The notes under the pieces are model-generated. The model was not told the DNA's origin, did no database searches, and worked only from the letters and a program-made list of their open reading frames with translations. From NCBI GenBank assembly GCA_030411725.1, contig MU839827.1:1922001-1986000 (forward strand): 64,000 nt of DNA, read 5' to 3'. Source of the stretch: Echria macrotheca. Its lineage: Eukaryota > Ascomycota > Sordariomycetes > Sordariales > Schizotheciaceae. The position numbers and the translations under genes were made by a program. Positions 34,487 to 46,119 of the stretch are shown here, piece by piece (position 1 is the first letter of the stretch; every line of letters begins with the position of its first letter).

Positions 34487-35451
34487 CTGGAAGAGGTGCT
34501 GTGTCGAATACGGTTGTGGCCCCTGAAATAAGCGAGCTGGTGACAGTTGGAGATATCAACGCCTAGAAAAGAACAAAAGATACTACGGTGCTAAGGTGGT
34601 TTGCCATGGGGCTCGCCTGCGTCTGAATTGAAGTGAGAACGCGCCGCCACAAGGGTGTCTTGAGGGCTCGTGATAAACCTGCTTATGCGGCCGAGGACCT
34701 GGTCGGTGCTCTCATAAACTAGCCAAACCGACGCATCCTTGGATATGTCCGCGAATATGCTGTCTTAAAATTGGCAGCAGAGGTAATCCTAGACCTGTCT
34801 ACCGGGCTGGGGTTGGAGATGGTATGGTACTTGGACCAGGAGAACTGCTGGTGGTCATGGACTGATAATCCACATCAAGATTTCCGAATATATCCTGGAA
34901 TTGAAGTAGAGGGAAGTGATTTCTGTAGAAGTAAGTCGAGTTCAGATACTTTTGATGTGGTCGCCGTGTCCTGGCCGTGAGAATGTGAGTCGAGTAATTG
35001 ACGACTGCCCGCTTCCACTTCCAAAGGGGATGCGAAGGGCCATCAAGGTGAATCAAGAGAGCCGCGCGCATACTGAGCATCCATTACTCTCCTCCGAGAG
35101 TTGTCCAGGAGACTATAGGGTTGGGAAAGTATCTCGATAGGAGACAAATATAGTCCGAGGAGGAGGAGGTGGTGGCATCCGGTGCCAGTCGCAACTATGC
35201 CCGGGGGCAAGAAGGGTTGCCATTGTCGGAGCAGCAAAAGAAAACGAATAGTTGACGTAAACTATAGAAAGCAAAGAGACTGCGGGCCCGGGGAATCAAG
35301 TTTGAATTCGAATTTCCAATTCCCCTTTTCGGGAGTCTCCCCACCGGCGCGTCTGCCTAGAAACACGCTCCAGGTCGCACCTTCCGCCGCTCCTCACCAT
35401 TCCATTTTGCCTCCTCGATCATCTCCGAAACATATCTGATAAGAGGCCAAT

Positions 35452-35859
35452 ATGGTGCGCGAACCAAGGTGGAGAACCGACTATCTAGAAACAAGGCAAC
35501 TCATCGGATATCACCCCCGCCCAACCCCCTTTTCCGCGACCCGCCACCCCGTCGAGGTGAACCTTTTCCCGCAAAAGGACGGACCATCCCCAAACTCACC
35601 GGGCCCCGGTCTCGGCGCCGAAGACGGAGAAGATACCCCCCGGGCTTTCCCCTCTCAGGGCGTCAGCCCTACTAGAAGCCCGTTGGTTCAGCCGGCCCAC
35701 GGTGAGCTCACCGACCAATCCCGGCCCGGGGGCGCGGCGGGAACCACCCCTGAAGGCGCATCAACAAAACAACCTCTGATAGACCCTTGCCTCACCGAAT
35801 TTTGCAAAGAGCACGAGTCCCCCAAACCCCCGCTCCCAGAAAATTTCCCTGTTGGTTGA
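35452..35859 (+). CDS. Hypothetical ORF, 135 codons, status uncertain
   Basis: ATG-started frame (MVREPRWRTDYLETRQ...) with Pro-rich composition and a mild preference for C in the third codon position. No domain, signal peptide or membrane segment is visible. It ends in ...LPENFPVG then TGA. It could be a real small gene, an exon, or a relic related to the coding remnant 500 bases downstream. I do not recognise it. Confidence 0.25.
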   Translation: MVREPRWRTDYLETRQLIGYHPRPTPFSATRHPVEVNLFPQKDGPSPNSPGPGLGAEDGEDTPRAFPSQGVSPTRSPLVQPAHGELTDQSRPGGAAGTTPEGASTKQPLIDPCLTEFCKEHESPKPPLPENFPVG

Positions 35860-36324
35860 GTGTTTGTGATTCTGCAAGGTGATAACAAGAGGAGTTGGTG
35901 CGCGTCGCGCCCAGCACATATGCGATGCGGCTCTGCTACAGTTTACGCAGTTGTGTAGTCACAAACCAGGGGGGGACGCGCAGCGGTCAACAGCAGGGGA
36001 AAACGTGGGAGGCTTTTTGCTGTCATGCAACTCTGTTCCAACGTCACCGATCTCTCTACCATCCTTGTTTCATCCTGCGACTACATTTTCACACTACGGA
36101 TTTAACGAGATTAAGACCTACGTACGCAAATGTGTAGTCCGTAGTTGACGGTACGAAAAAAATATGTGGTTCGCATTTGCCTCGTTGCCTTGCGGCAGGG
36201 GTCGAGGGTTGGTTTTTGCAATCCGCCCACAAACAACAAAAAGACATGGCACCCCCACACTACTAACTATGCACTCCTTCGTGGCTGGCTATAGCTTCGT
36301 TGCCCATTCTTGTTTGCTCGAGTC

Positions 36325-36693
36325 CTGCGGAAAGGGTGCTCCCTATCCTCGAATATCTCGCCTCCAGCCCACGGAATCGACATCATCCAGGAGACTGATC
36401 GCTCCCTCGACAAGTCGAGAACAGCCTGCATTCCCTCAATAACGCCATACAAGAGCCCGCAGACGACAGAAATCAAACAAAAAACGTCGTCGCGCACGCC
36501 CAGAATCTGTCAATCCTACAAGCAATAGCGGAATACCGAACGGTATCGTCAAACAAGACCCGAACCCCCCTTTTTCCCAAGAAAGGACAATCACAAGAAA
36601 CACCTTACCTCTCCTTGATTCATAATAGCATGCCGTCAATCGCGCTCTCCTACCTCCCAACATCACACATAGATCATATCTATGCAAAATAGT
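36325..36693 (+). pseudogene. Frameshifted coding relic (helical fragment)
   Basis: One frame reads ...HGIDIIQETDRSLDK up to about 36414. The helical pattern then continues in the neighbouring frame as ENSLHSLNNAIQ...NLSILQAIAEYRT, open to TAG at 36691-36693. The second frame has a stop (TGA 36396-36398) just before the switch and no ATG of its own. A one-base indel in a coiled or helical protein explains this best; an unrecognised intron is the alternative (an AAG acceptor at 36412-36414 and a GTATCG donor after AEYRT exist). The family is not recognised. Confidence 0.3.
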
Positions 36694-37617
36694 GGGACAA
36701 ACATCCTCCCAGAACCCAACCCCCCCTAACGACAGACGAGATTCATCATCATCCCCGAACATCTTTCCCACAGCGTACAGCCCGAAAAAAAGACATAAGG
36801 TACAGTCACGATCCTGGGACCTGGTTCAGATCGTGCTAGCATATAGGTCTAACCACAGTTGGAATTCTAAGGTGCTGACCTCAGAATTCTGGCAATCATT
36901 TTGGGAGCTCTAGTTGCGCAAATTGTCACAGGTACGCAATGCTTTTCCCCGACTGTCTACTTTTCTATACCCCTTTCATCCTATCGGGAAGCGGTACTTT
37001 AGCACCCCCATTTTCGATATAATATCCCACTACACACACATGCGGATGCTGGACCGCTGGCGACGACGGAATGCGATACCCCCAATATCCCAGATACACT
37101 CAGGCCCTACCTTATGTATCATTCTGTTTAGTTCATTTCGGCCAATAGAAACAGCACGAATGTCGAGTGTTAGGAGAGCCAAGGCAGCCTTCCTACTGCT
37201 GGAGCACAGCCACGTTGTTTACCCCTTTTTCGCCAGTACACAAAAACAACGCCGCGCCAGAGACCAATCACGTCGCTTTCTTATGTCAGCCAGCCACCCT
37301 CCCTTCTCTTTTCAGTCTGGCAAGTCTTCTACACCAAATTGACCACATTGCCCATATTGCCGTTGTCCCGGGTTTTTACTCTCGTCTCAGACAATCAACG
37401 GATATGTCAGCTGGCGCCGCCAAATCTCATCTCAGTCAACTTGTCATAAATCGTGCTATCCAAGTGGTAATACTAGGTTCAAAAACAAAGTCAAAGAGTG
37501 AAACACAAAACAAAGCCAAACAGTCAAAAGGAAATTTACGGCTCGTTGCTTCCGCCTCCTTCCTCCCGCAGTGTTCCAAAAGCCAAGTGGCATCTCCCTG
37601 CATCAGTCCACACCTTT

Positions 37618-38899
37618 CTAAGACAAGTTGCTGCCCTGGAAGTTGGCCAAGAAGGTGACCATTACGGCCATATAAGCCGACATGGCAATGAAAATGGTGT
37701 CAAGCTTGATGCCCGGTATCATCGCCATCATCACGGTTGCGGCAATGCCAAAGAACCCCACGACCGACAGCGAAACCGGCTTCCCTGGCTCTGCGAAATA
37801 CAGAATAGCCACCGGTGTAAGCAGCGCCGAGAGCAGTGATATTATTGCCAAGGTCATGAAGCATATCTTGAGGCGGTCATTCCGGTAATGCACCGAGTAG
37901 GCCTGTGCACCTGCGTACTTTCTCTTATCCACAAAAGGTCTCTGTGTTATGTCGTTAGCGCTGCTGTTTGTGTAATCCAGGGGGAAACAATACCATGATG
38001 AACTCGTGGATCGGACCTCCGTTGTAGTATACCAGACTTTCCAATGGGTTGTGAATGAATTTGTCCTCGTCCTTGGTGGTGATGAAGTCATCCGCATGAA
38101 GAAAGTGGTACATGGCGCGCTTGTCCAGAACATCGGCCGATACGAGACTGTTGTTGAGGTTCTGAATCACCTTGCGTTCGACCAAGTCACGCTTGCGCAA
38201 CTCGATCTCGCGGAGGAGCATCTCATCTGGACAATTAGTAAGCCTGGAGTTACCAAGCTGATAAAGAGTACAAGGCAGAAACAGCTTACCGTAGATCTTC
38301 AGCAGCTCCTGCAATTCATGCATGAGTTTATCCTTCCGTGACAGTTCCTTGACGCCATCCACTTCTGTTCCCATCTGCCAGGTCGAGAGTGATCGGAGTT
38401 CCGACTCGTCGTTTTCATCTTGCTCTGTGTCGATGGCATTGAGCTCTTTCTCGATCTGAGCCAGTCTGGCCTCCACGTAATGTAAGTTGCGCTGGTGAAG
38501 TTCGTCAAAGCGACGATGGAAGGGACCGTTTGCGACCGCATCTTGACAACGGGCGACGTAAGCCCAGCCGCCTGCGCCAACGGTATCTGTGAGTTATTAG
38601 CTACGCCCATAGCTCCGCTCGTACATGGGCCACGTACAATCCTCCTTAAGGATGTAGTCCTTCTTTAGGATTGAGGAATATGAATCGTGTCGACGGGGGA
38701 CCTCAAATCCTACCCAAGTTAGAATGCTCTGCCACTCCGCTGTTCGCTTAGTATCCGACTACATACCAACATCGATTGTTTCAGACGGGACATCCTGGCT
38801 TTCAACATCGACTGATTTGGAAGCCCAAGGCCATGTGGGCCATGTCATGCGTCTCCGTGGACGGCGCGTATCTTGGGTCTGGGCAGGAGTGTCGGCCAT
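37618..38899 (-). CDS. DUF6594-family membrane protein (copy 1)
   Basis: Five exons: 38899-38767, 38709-38638, 38586-38290, 38226-37994 and 37941-37618, all with GT-AG introns and the frame kept throughout; about 352 residues. It starts MADTPAQTQDTRR. The domain core is GAGGWAYVARCQDAVANG, then FHRRFDELHQRNLHYVEARL and QIEKELNAIDTEQDEND, the conserved helical hairpin of DUF6594. A coiled region follows (DEMLLREIELRKRDLVERKV). The C-terminus has three membrane segments (ICFMTLAIISLLSALLTPVA; VSLSVVGFFGIAATVMMAMI; TIFIAMSAYMAVMVTFLANF). The family is common in filamentous ascomycetes and has no known function that I can name. A second member lies 7.2 kb away on the same strand. Confidence 0.85.
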
Positions 38900-41800
38900 C
38901 TTCGAAGCGTGATAGAGCGGATGGGATTCAATGGTTCCATGTTGGAATTCAACTGAGAGTCCGGGGATTCTGTCGCGCTTTAAATACTTGAGAAAAGTTG
39001 CTGGCGCTGCTAGGAACATCCAAAGCCAGCGTGATTCTCACGGCTCTGATTTTGCAGATGTCGAGCACGGAGAAGAAACGACGGAAGACAAGGCCGATTA
39101 CTGCCCAACCAGACTCTGTATCTGGAGCAAGTGCGGCTCAAAGAAAAGGTACCTCGACAGACCCGGCGCCAGAGGGTGTAGTGGCCTCGCTGGCGACAGG
39201 TTCTCGATGCGATCATCGTGGATGTTGAGCTGGCCAGACGCACCGAATGCCTTGCTGTAACTCGTGAGATTGTTGTGGCAGTGTCTCCTGCACGCATTGG
39301 GGTCGTGTCGTGAAGAGGTACCCGATGCTATCATGATAGACCAGCAGGAGACTTGTCGTCAGCACCACATCGTGTTTTGCTGCAGTCTTCCGCCTCGTCT
39401 TCGCCGTGTCGCATGAATGGTAGATGGCGTGGGTTGATTCTTCACCGCCGGTTGCAGTAGCCCCCAAGTGCGGATCTGGGATGGAGATGGTGTGGGAGGG
39501 AAAGCGGGAGTGGGAAGAACGGGAAGGAGTGCTCGACTGACGGGCCGCGGGGGAGACGGAGCGATGCTGGTGGTGGACAACCTAGCTTCGCCCGAACCGC
39601 CTAGCACCCAACGCGTTCTTTCCCCACCACCGTTCTGTCCCTACATAGCTTCCTCAAAGGCGTGCCCAGAAGAATGAACATTGGCTGGGGATCGTCGCCA
39701 TGCAAATTCATTCTTGTCAGGTGTCAAACTACTACGACGTCTGTTGTTGAGGAGCAATTGTAGTCTTCAGAGGGAAAACTGGACGTCCTCCAAGCTCAAC
39801 TCCAAGCTCAACATCGCATGTCAACGTGCCCAGTCATATTACTGCACTTATCGGGCAACCTCTGCCAGGCCATCTTGGCAAAGTCTTGTACTATGAATGT
39901 ATAGCCAGGATGGCCTCTTCTTACCGCTTGCTCGCGAAGGAAGCAATTCAAGCCCACACAGCCACCTCCATTACCACCCTCTCCAACAGGTGATCGTTCG
40001 AGCCGTGCCGGTGCATGATAAACAAGGCTGTATGTATCCTCAAGACCTCCTTTTCAACATTGTCGCACTTTCTTCCGGAAAATGTGCCAAAATCTTCAAC
40101 TGTTCCCTCCTCTTGCCGTATGTTCCGGATGTGCCAGGTCCACCTCGCTCGACGGCGCGTGCTATCCCCTTCGCTGGAGACGTCTTCTGTGGCTTGGAAT
40201 CGCGCTTGTATTCGCGGTATTTGCAAGGAGGAAGAGCTCGAATCATTAAGGGCGATCGTGTCGATCTCGGAAAGCCAACGTCGCGTCTGCAGCGAAGGGG
40301 ATGGCTTGGTGTCGTCAAGCGTCCGGAACGACGACCGCGTACAAGGCTGGCGCTCTGTTGCGAGTCGCGTTGGTGACCGAGGAGAATTTGGCCCGAAGGC
40401 TCTAGCAGTAGGAGAGTGCGTCTCCTGGCACCACACCAGGGGGCGAGTAAAAGGTTTCTGACACACCCAGGTGTATGGGAAGGAAGCCCTCTTGGTGCCT
40501 AGGTAGAGGAGCTGCGCATATCTTTGTCGGTCTGCAGGTCAGAAAACGACGAGGCTCTCAGTGTGCTATGGAACTGCGAGTCCAGACATTACCCAGCAGG
40601 TCTGGCATATCTGCTGTTGTAGTGGGCAGAAATCGTCCATTCTGGAAAAGTTGCCCGTGGGGAACTGGCAATGTAGGACAGCGGTATCTTCACACTTTGG
40701 GGATTCAGATAGCGATACACAATCGCCACTAGGAATCCTGAAGAGAAGAGATCGGGAACGAACGTCTTTGCGATCCTGGGAAGACCCGGTGTTGATGAGG
40801 CCCAATCCTGACCTTGATCTGGCCAAGAAGGAGCACCTCGACAGCAGCAGCCAGCAAATATGGGGGGGACTGTAGACCGCCCAGTAACAAGGTAAGAAGT
40901 TTGGCCTAGAACAGAATGGTGTGGATGCAGGCCATCCAGTGATTCTGCGTCAACCAACAAATCAACCAGTTAGGTATCGTCCCACGCAACCCCCCTTCTT
41001 TCCACAGAGTCTGTGAGACGCCCGTTGCTGCCGAGCGAGTTGGCAGCGGTGGTCGCGAAGGCTCTGGGCCGGGAAAAATGAGCACCCGTCCGTCCGAGAA
41101 GGCGCACTGGCTTTTCCCCACACAAGCGTTCCAGTGTTTGATTTTCATTTTTTTATCTCAATCACCTTCCCCTCCCGTTCGGCCTCTCCTCTCTTCCTCA
41201 ATCTTTTCTCTTTCACGCTACACGCTACACGCTCCACCACGCCGCGTTCCGCGCCAGTCGGCTTAGACTGCAAGGACGCTTATCCTTCCTTTAAAATGAG
41301 CGCCCGCCATTCTTCGAACCAGAATGTTCAGGCTCGTCCTCCAGTACTTGCGCCCACCTTATCCGGCGCGCTGCTTCTCTGGAAACCAACATTTCGTTTC
41401 AAGGTGCTTTTCATCGAGTTGAGCATGCTCAGGAAACACCATCTGTTTCTCTCTTTCTCTGACACGTCTTCTCCGATCGACCGACTCGTGCCCTGGCAGA
41501 CCCGCCTTCCCAGCGCCTCAGTTGGCGTCTTGGAGGAACTTTTCCTTGGCGGTGGTCTGTAATCTTCTTTCCCCTCCCTTGAAAACTGGGGCAAGTGCCT
41601 CATATGATCGTGGCAGTAAACTATATTTTGTCACTCGGGATGCAGAAGCTTATTCACTCATTGCCTTGGACAAGCGTCCGGGTTTCCCTGAGCTCGTTGG
41701 CGGGCTGTTGATGCCATATACAACCCTAACCCTAGATGCACCCCAGCCACCAAAGAGTTGACGGGATCCAAGGGGGAGGGGGGAGGCACGCGGCGAAGAA

Positions 41801-42332
41801 TGCTGGTGTTCAGTTGGGCCGCTTCAGATAAGTGGCACAACGTGGGAGAAGGCAGGACTGGTCAGGATGGTTTCGAGATGAGATGGTGTGATGGGAACGG
41901 CACATTAACGCCCGCGACGTCAGATTGTGCAACGTTCGGTCCCGGTTGGCGCGGCTACCCGGTCGCTTGTGGCTTGGAAGACATGTTTGCAACTCCAAGG
42001 CGTTACCGATGCCTATAGTTGGAGTTCTCGCGGCTCCCGGAGCTCTACCAACGGAGATGGAAGATCGCGACAGAGGCCAGGCCGGCGACGATTGAGACTT
42101 GCGATACCGGAGGAGAGATGCCCCGACAGCGGGCGGGCGGGGACCGCCAGTCTCGCGGAGACCGGCTCACTTCCGTGACCTCTTATTCGCCCACAACGGC
42201 CACGGCGGTGCGCACACAAGAACCGCAAAAATTTGACAAAACTCCAAGCCCCAATGCTCAAACTAAACAACGGAGAGAGCCGGTATTCGACACAATTTCT
42301 TGGATCAACAGCTTTCGGACGAGAAAATTAAG
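38900..42332. other. 3.4-kb region between DUF6594 copy 1 and the small acylated-protein gene
   Basis: No conserved gene is seen. Overlapping open frames on both strands at 39.9-40.5 kb have no domain. A CT-rich tract (41150-41260) precedes an 88-codon ORF at 41296. Two telomere-like CCCTAA units lie near 41723-41734. A short direct repeat (CTCCAAGCTCAA) lies near 39788-39812. Confidence 0.5.
41296..41562 (+). CDS. Hypothetical 88-codon ORF behind a CT-rich promoter-like tract
   Basis: ATG at 41296 in the context TTAAAATGA, preceded by about 100 bases of CT-rich sequence and three CACGCTA units (41214-41235), as seen near fungal transcription starts. The protein (MSARHSSNQNVQARPP...) has no recognisable domain. 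The promoter-like leader is the main support; the ORF itself may be chance. Confidence 0.25.
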   Translation: MSARHSSNQNVQARPPVLAPTLSGALLLWKPTFRFKVLFIELSMLRKHHLFLSFSDTSSPIDRLVPWQTRLPSASVGVLEELFLGGGL

Positions 42333-42597
42333 ATGGGTTGTGGTAACTCGAAGACGTCCTCCGAGTACGCCATCTGGAGATTCCTTCTGTGGACATCGAC
42401 TGACTAGCGATAGAGTCCTGGAGAAGCGCCCCCCCAAGAATCATGGGCGTGCCCCCAAGCCCTCGGTCAACCAGACGGGAACCAATGAAGCAAAGGGCGA
42501 GAAGGGAAATAAGGGGAAGGAAACAAACGACAAGGAGAAGAAGGCCGACTCCTCGAACACAAACGAATCGCTGTCCTCGGCGTCTGGTTCCTCGTAG
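42333..42597 (+). CDS. Small lipid-anchored protein candidate (myristoylation/palmitoylation start MGCGNSK)
   Basis: Two exons: 42333-42364 and 42414-42597, intron of 49 bases (GTACGC donor, CTGAC branch about 10 bases before the acceptor GATAG), giving 71 residues. The N-terminus MGCGNSKTSS fits the N-myristoyltransferase rule (Gly2, small residue at 5-6, Lys7), and Cys3 beside it is a typical palmitoylation site. The rest is very hydrophilic: Lys/Pro-rich (EKRPPKNHGRAPKPS), then Lys/Glu/Asn-rich, ending in a Ser-rich tail (ESLSSASGSS). There are no membrane segments. An alternative acceptor 6 bases upstream is also in frame but sits too close to the branch site. I do not recognise a named family; a membrane-tethered adaptor or scaffold is inferred. 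It lies between two DUF6594 genes. Confidence 0.6.
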
Positions 42598-43408
42598 AAG
42601 GTCGAAAGCGGAAGGACATCAACAAAAGCCCCATACCGAATACGTCGCTGACGACGTACATCCCGCGCCTGGTTCTACACCGGTCGAGCTGCGACGCAAG
42701 GATGCATAGATGGGCTGGTTATGTGTCCGAGTGGTACGGATGGGACGCTGAGGAGGCGCTGGTTCAAGGCGGGACAGTTAGGACAATACAAGCCGCGTCG
42801 GCTCGATCTCCTTGATAAATGTCGCACTGCCCGGTAGGCGAGAGACATTTATGCATATATGTCTTTTGGGTGGCATCCCTTTCGACGCCATCCAAATGCT
42901 TTCCCACTCCAATGGGCATCCGATGATCCTGTCTGGATGCAAACTGCAAAGAGGGGGTGAACCCCGCCCTCATGCGCAGGCCGTCGGCAGATTCCCATGT
43001 GTTTGACCAGCGAAAATGAGGGATAAATGACACAAAATTACTGTGAAATACGTCAACAGGATTTTAATCGAAGAACGCCTGAACTGAGAATACGTACCCT
43101 TGATAGCTTTCCTTACCTGGCGCATTCCCTCTGCTTCCGATTTCCAATTGCCACTTCTGGGGAGCTGAACGATAAGATAAGACAGCCGGGACCTTACGTA
43201 ACTTGCCCCTTTTTCACTGTTGCATCTCGACTTGTGTAAACAGAGAGCATTTCTGACGGAAACAGTCAAGATGTCCTGGACTTGGAAGATACAGCGAACC
43301 ATGTATGGGTTATCTGGGGCGGGGTTGGCTTGTATTTGTCAAGGCCTCTCATCTTTCTAGAGACCTTCCACTAACATTGCCCCTTTTGTGTTTTACTTTG
43401 CTAGGTAC

Positions 43409-43800
43409 TGTGACGGCTGGGTCGCTGGAGCCACACGCGCGCAACTGAGCCAGCTTTCCAAAAGGATTGCCAGAAGGCTAAGGTCAGCACGCAAGCACCT
43501 TAGAATCCCGGCTGTGGTTATGCTAGCACTCTAGTCTCCAGGGCTGTGACTGCTACGATGGTGGTGATCTGTTAGGCCAGGAAGGAGCACCCAGGCAAGA
43601 TGGAAGGCGCGCAAGGACCACGGGCACTGTATTTTGCCAGCCAGAGGGCTCGCCGATTCTCTTCCACAAAACAAGCATCCTTACCACCAGTTCTTCAACG
43701 TGGCCAATAAGCTCTGTTATTGTACAACTACTAGAACTTTTTCCTCCTGAGTTTTACTGATTAGATATATACTCCTGGATAAATATGTTTGTAGATTACA
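43409..43800. mobile_element. Possible degenerate retrotransposon LTR
   Basis: The segment begins TGTGACGGCTGGGTCGCTGG and ends TTACA, the TG...CA form of long terminal repeats, with a length (~390 bp) normal for fungal LTRs. No 5-bp target duplication is visible at its ends and no second copy is in the window. No gag or pol motif follows. The call rests on the ends and the general look only. Confidence 0.25.
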
Positions 43801-44720
43801 ACACGCTTGGAGGGATGCTTCCTCTTTTCCATACTTGCTTGCTTGCTGGGATATTTTTTTTTAGCTGTCCAAGCATTTTGCTTAATATTTCTGTCAAGAT
43901 GTTGAAAGCAGACAAGCCTAAATATGGGAGCACGGGCTCTTCTTCCCTGGAGAGTTGGCCGATTTTAGAGAGATCATCACCTGCTGCTAACCTTTTATGG
44001 CAAGACAGCTTTTTCTTCTCTTGAGATATCTGTAGAGCCCTGGTGACTCGCATGGAACCTGCTTATAAGCCATGTGTGCTGCTGTATCAACAACGGACTT
44101 AGGTCCTATCAGCTGCTTTTGACATGAGATGGGGTTAGTAGGATTGTAAAGTTGCCAACTTGAAATCTGGCTGGAGATGATATGCTGGTATAGTGTATCT
44201 GCTGTAACTGCTATAATGGTAATGTATCTTCAAAAGGCTGCTGTAATGGGCTTTATAAAGAGATAATACGAGCATATTTGCTCTTAAAATCTGCTTGCGC
44301 GGTGTCTTGCCCTGTAGCCACTATCTTGTTTTCTCGGTATTATCTCTGTTACTGTTGGTGTTGCTGTGATAGGGTTAGCTTTTTTATTGCTATCAACCTG
44401 AAGAAAAGCTGAGAGAGATACTTATATGCCAGGATGGAAGAAGTTGATGAATCCAATATTCAAAAAATTAACCTTGTAACTCTACGGCTTTGCTTTAATT
44501 TTCTGTGGAGTTGTCTGGATGTAAATGTGTTCGCGAGGCTGTGCAGGTGTAAGTACAGATAGAGAAATGTAACGTTGCCTGCAACTTAAACGCTGGAAAC
44601 GCTTGAGCTATGAGTTTTGATTCTATCAGCAAGCTTAATGTTTTTGAGTTTAGTAAGTAAGCAGGAGAGAGCCGAATCCAAGAAAACAGCAAATATCAAG
44701 GCTCTAAATCACCAGAAGCG
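43740..44720. repeat. AT-rich, CpG-poor island (probable RIP-eroded repeat)
   Basis: About 1 kb whose base composition drops sharply against both flanks, with many TA steps and few CG (I count under 20 in about 900 bases). Such islands in Pezizomycotina are usually transposon copies mutated by repeat-induced point mutation. No intact ORF remains, so the element type cannot be named. Confidence 0.45.
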
Positions 44721-46119
44721 GGTTGGGGGCCCAACAGTCTGTCAAGCCCCCTGCTGAACCCCTTTTTATGCCCCTATCTGGTAGACCATAGTGCCGGTAG
44801 CGCACCCCCAGACCAAAACAGTCCAAAAAGTGCGGAAAAGAAATTCCCTGGGTAAGGTACAGGAATTATTCCCCGATAGCTAGGTATCCCACGCCGGGTG
44901 ACAAGTGACCAAAACCAACATCGGTGTGTTGAGCGTCCGTGTCTCTCCCGAAAGAGAACTGTGCAGGATGCCAGGATATATGCAGGATCTCACAGCAACC
45001 AGAGTAAATCCCTGGAAAGACAGAAGGCACATGCGTGGCAGACGACATGGATACCGCTGTACCAGGTATGCCATCATTTTTACTGGGCGATTTCTACCGT
45101 GTAAGCGCCCACAGCCCACCCAGTACATCTGCCATGTCGGCCGGCATGGGCCGAGGTCAACCATTTGCGAACCATTCGTTGTGCTTGGAACAAATTGCTG
45201 CCCGCCGCGGGCCGCACAAGCACCGGCAGTGTCCGTCGGCGGTCAAGACTCACCGCCGAACCCGCGAACCGCCGCCGACAACAACAGGCCAACCACGTGT
45301 CTGTCTGTTCTGTCGTTGTTTGACAAGCGAAAAAAAACTCCCCATGTCAAAAATCTCACCGCCACATCGTTACATTCTTTCTATTCTCCGATTCTCCGAG
45401 GAATGAAAGTCTGCGGTCCATTTGTTCTACTTCTTTGCTTTTTTCGGATATTTTTCCCCCAATACACTACTTCAGGGGCGCAGAAGAAAAAAAAGGGGAG
45501 GTTGGGTTGGGTGCTGGGCAAATTTGTCCGAACACAGAAAGAGGATGTATCCCCCGTTGCTCGTGCCATGTGAAGCAACCCCCCTCGGTTATACGAACAT
45601 CGGAATGGAGCAATCGCAAGTCTCAGCCTGCGAGAATGCCTGACCAAAGGAATTTCAAGAAAGGTGTGATGATTTCGGGATGTGATCACTTCTAGGTAGC
45701 CCAATCTCCGCATCATCTCACCTTACCACGGTCAAGGTGATAATCATGGCCGGAAAAGTGTTGAGAGGTTTTCATAATCAAGCCCAAAGACAATGCTAGC
45801 TGTATTCTCTCGCGACACCTGAAACCATGTGCAATTGTGTAAATGAGCATGCGCATAAATTCACCAGCTCCCAAGTTCCCCATCGCCCCGTGCTTTCGGG
45901 AATCGCTCCGGATTCCCCGCGTCTCCGTTACATCCTTGTCACGCCGGGGACCCCAGGTCAAAACCCCGGATTGGTCATGCACGAACTTCCGCCCCCGGCT
46001 CCGGACGAGGCTCCACATTGGACTTCACACATGGCAACCTACATGTTTGTCCAGACAAGTCGGTGAAAGAAAAAAAAATGGAAAAGAGGTTGCAGCTACT
46101 CAGACACACAAATATATCC

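Larger units (their letters stand above)
33184..37617. other. 4.4-kb intergenic region with 5S gene, assembly gap and coding relics
   Basis: Contains a (AAAATA)n patch at 33271-33296, the 5S rRNA gene (33564-33682), a homopolymer-flanked gap (34275-34485), a 135-codon ORF of unknown status (35452-35859) and a frameshifted relic (36325-36693). No intact conserved protein gene is seen. Confidence 0.55.
42598..46119. other. 3.5-kb region with LTR-like block and AT-rich island
   Basis: No intact gene is seen. It contains an LTR-like segment (43409-43800) and a CpG-poor, AT-rich tract (43740-44720); the remainder (44720-46119) is unremarkable non-coding sequence. Confidence 0.5.

Noticed and set aside
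39948..40466. Overlapping ORFs of 150-170 codons on both strands
   Set aside because: Neither frame shows a domain; mutual overlap suggests chance open frames.
41722..41735. Telomere-like AACCCTAACCCT
   Set aside because: Only two units, in ordinary non-coding sequence; no array and no chromosome end. A single similar unit near 16202 is also chance.
42365..42407. Alternative 43-base intron in the small acylated-protein gene (acceptor TAG at 42405-42407)
   Set aside because: In frame, but the branch site would lie only a few bases from the acceptor; the acceptor at 42413 gives better spacing.
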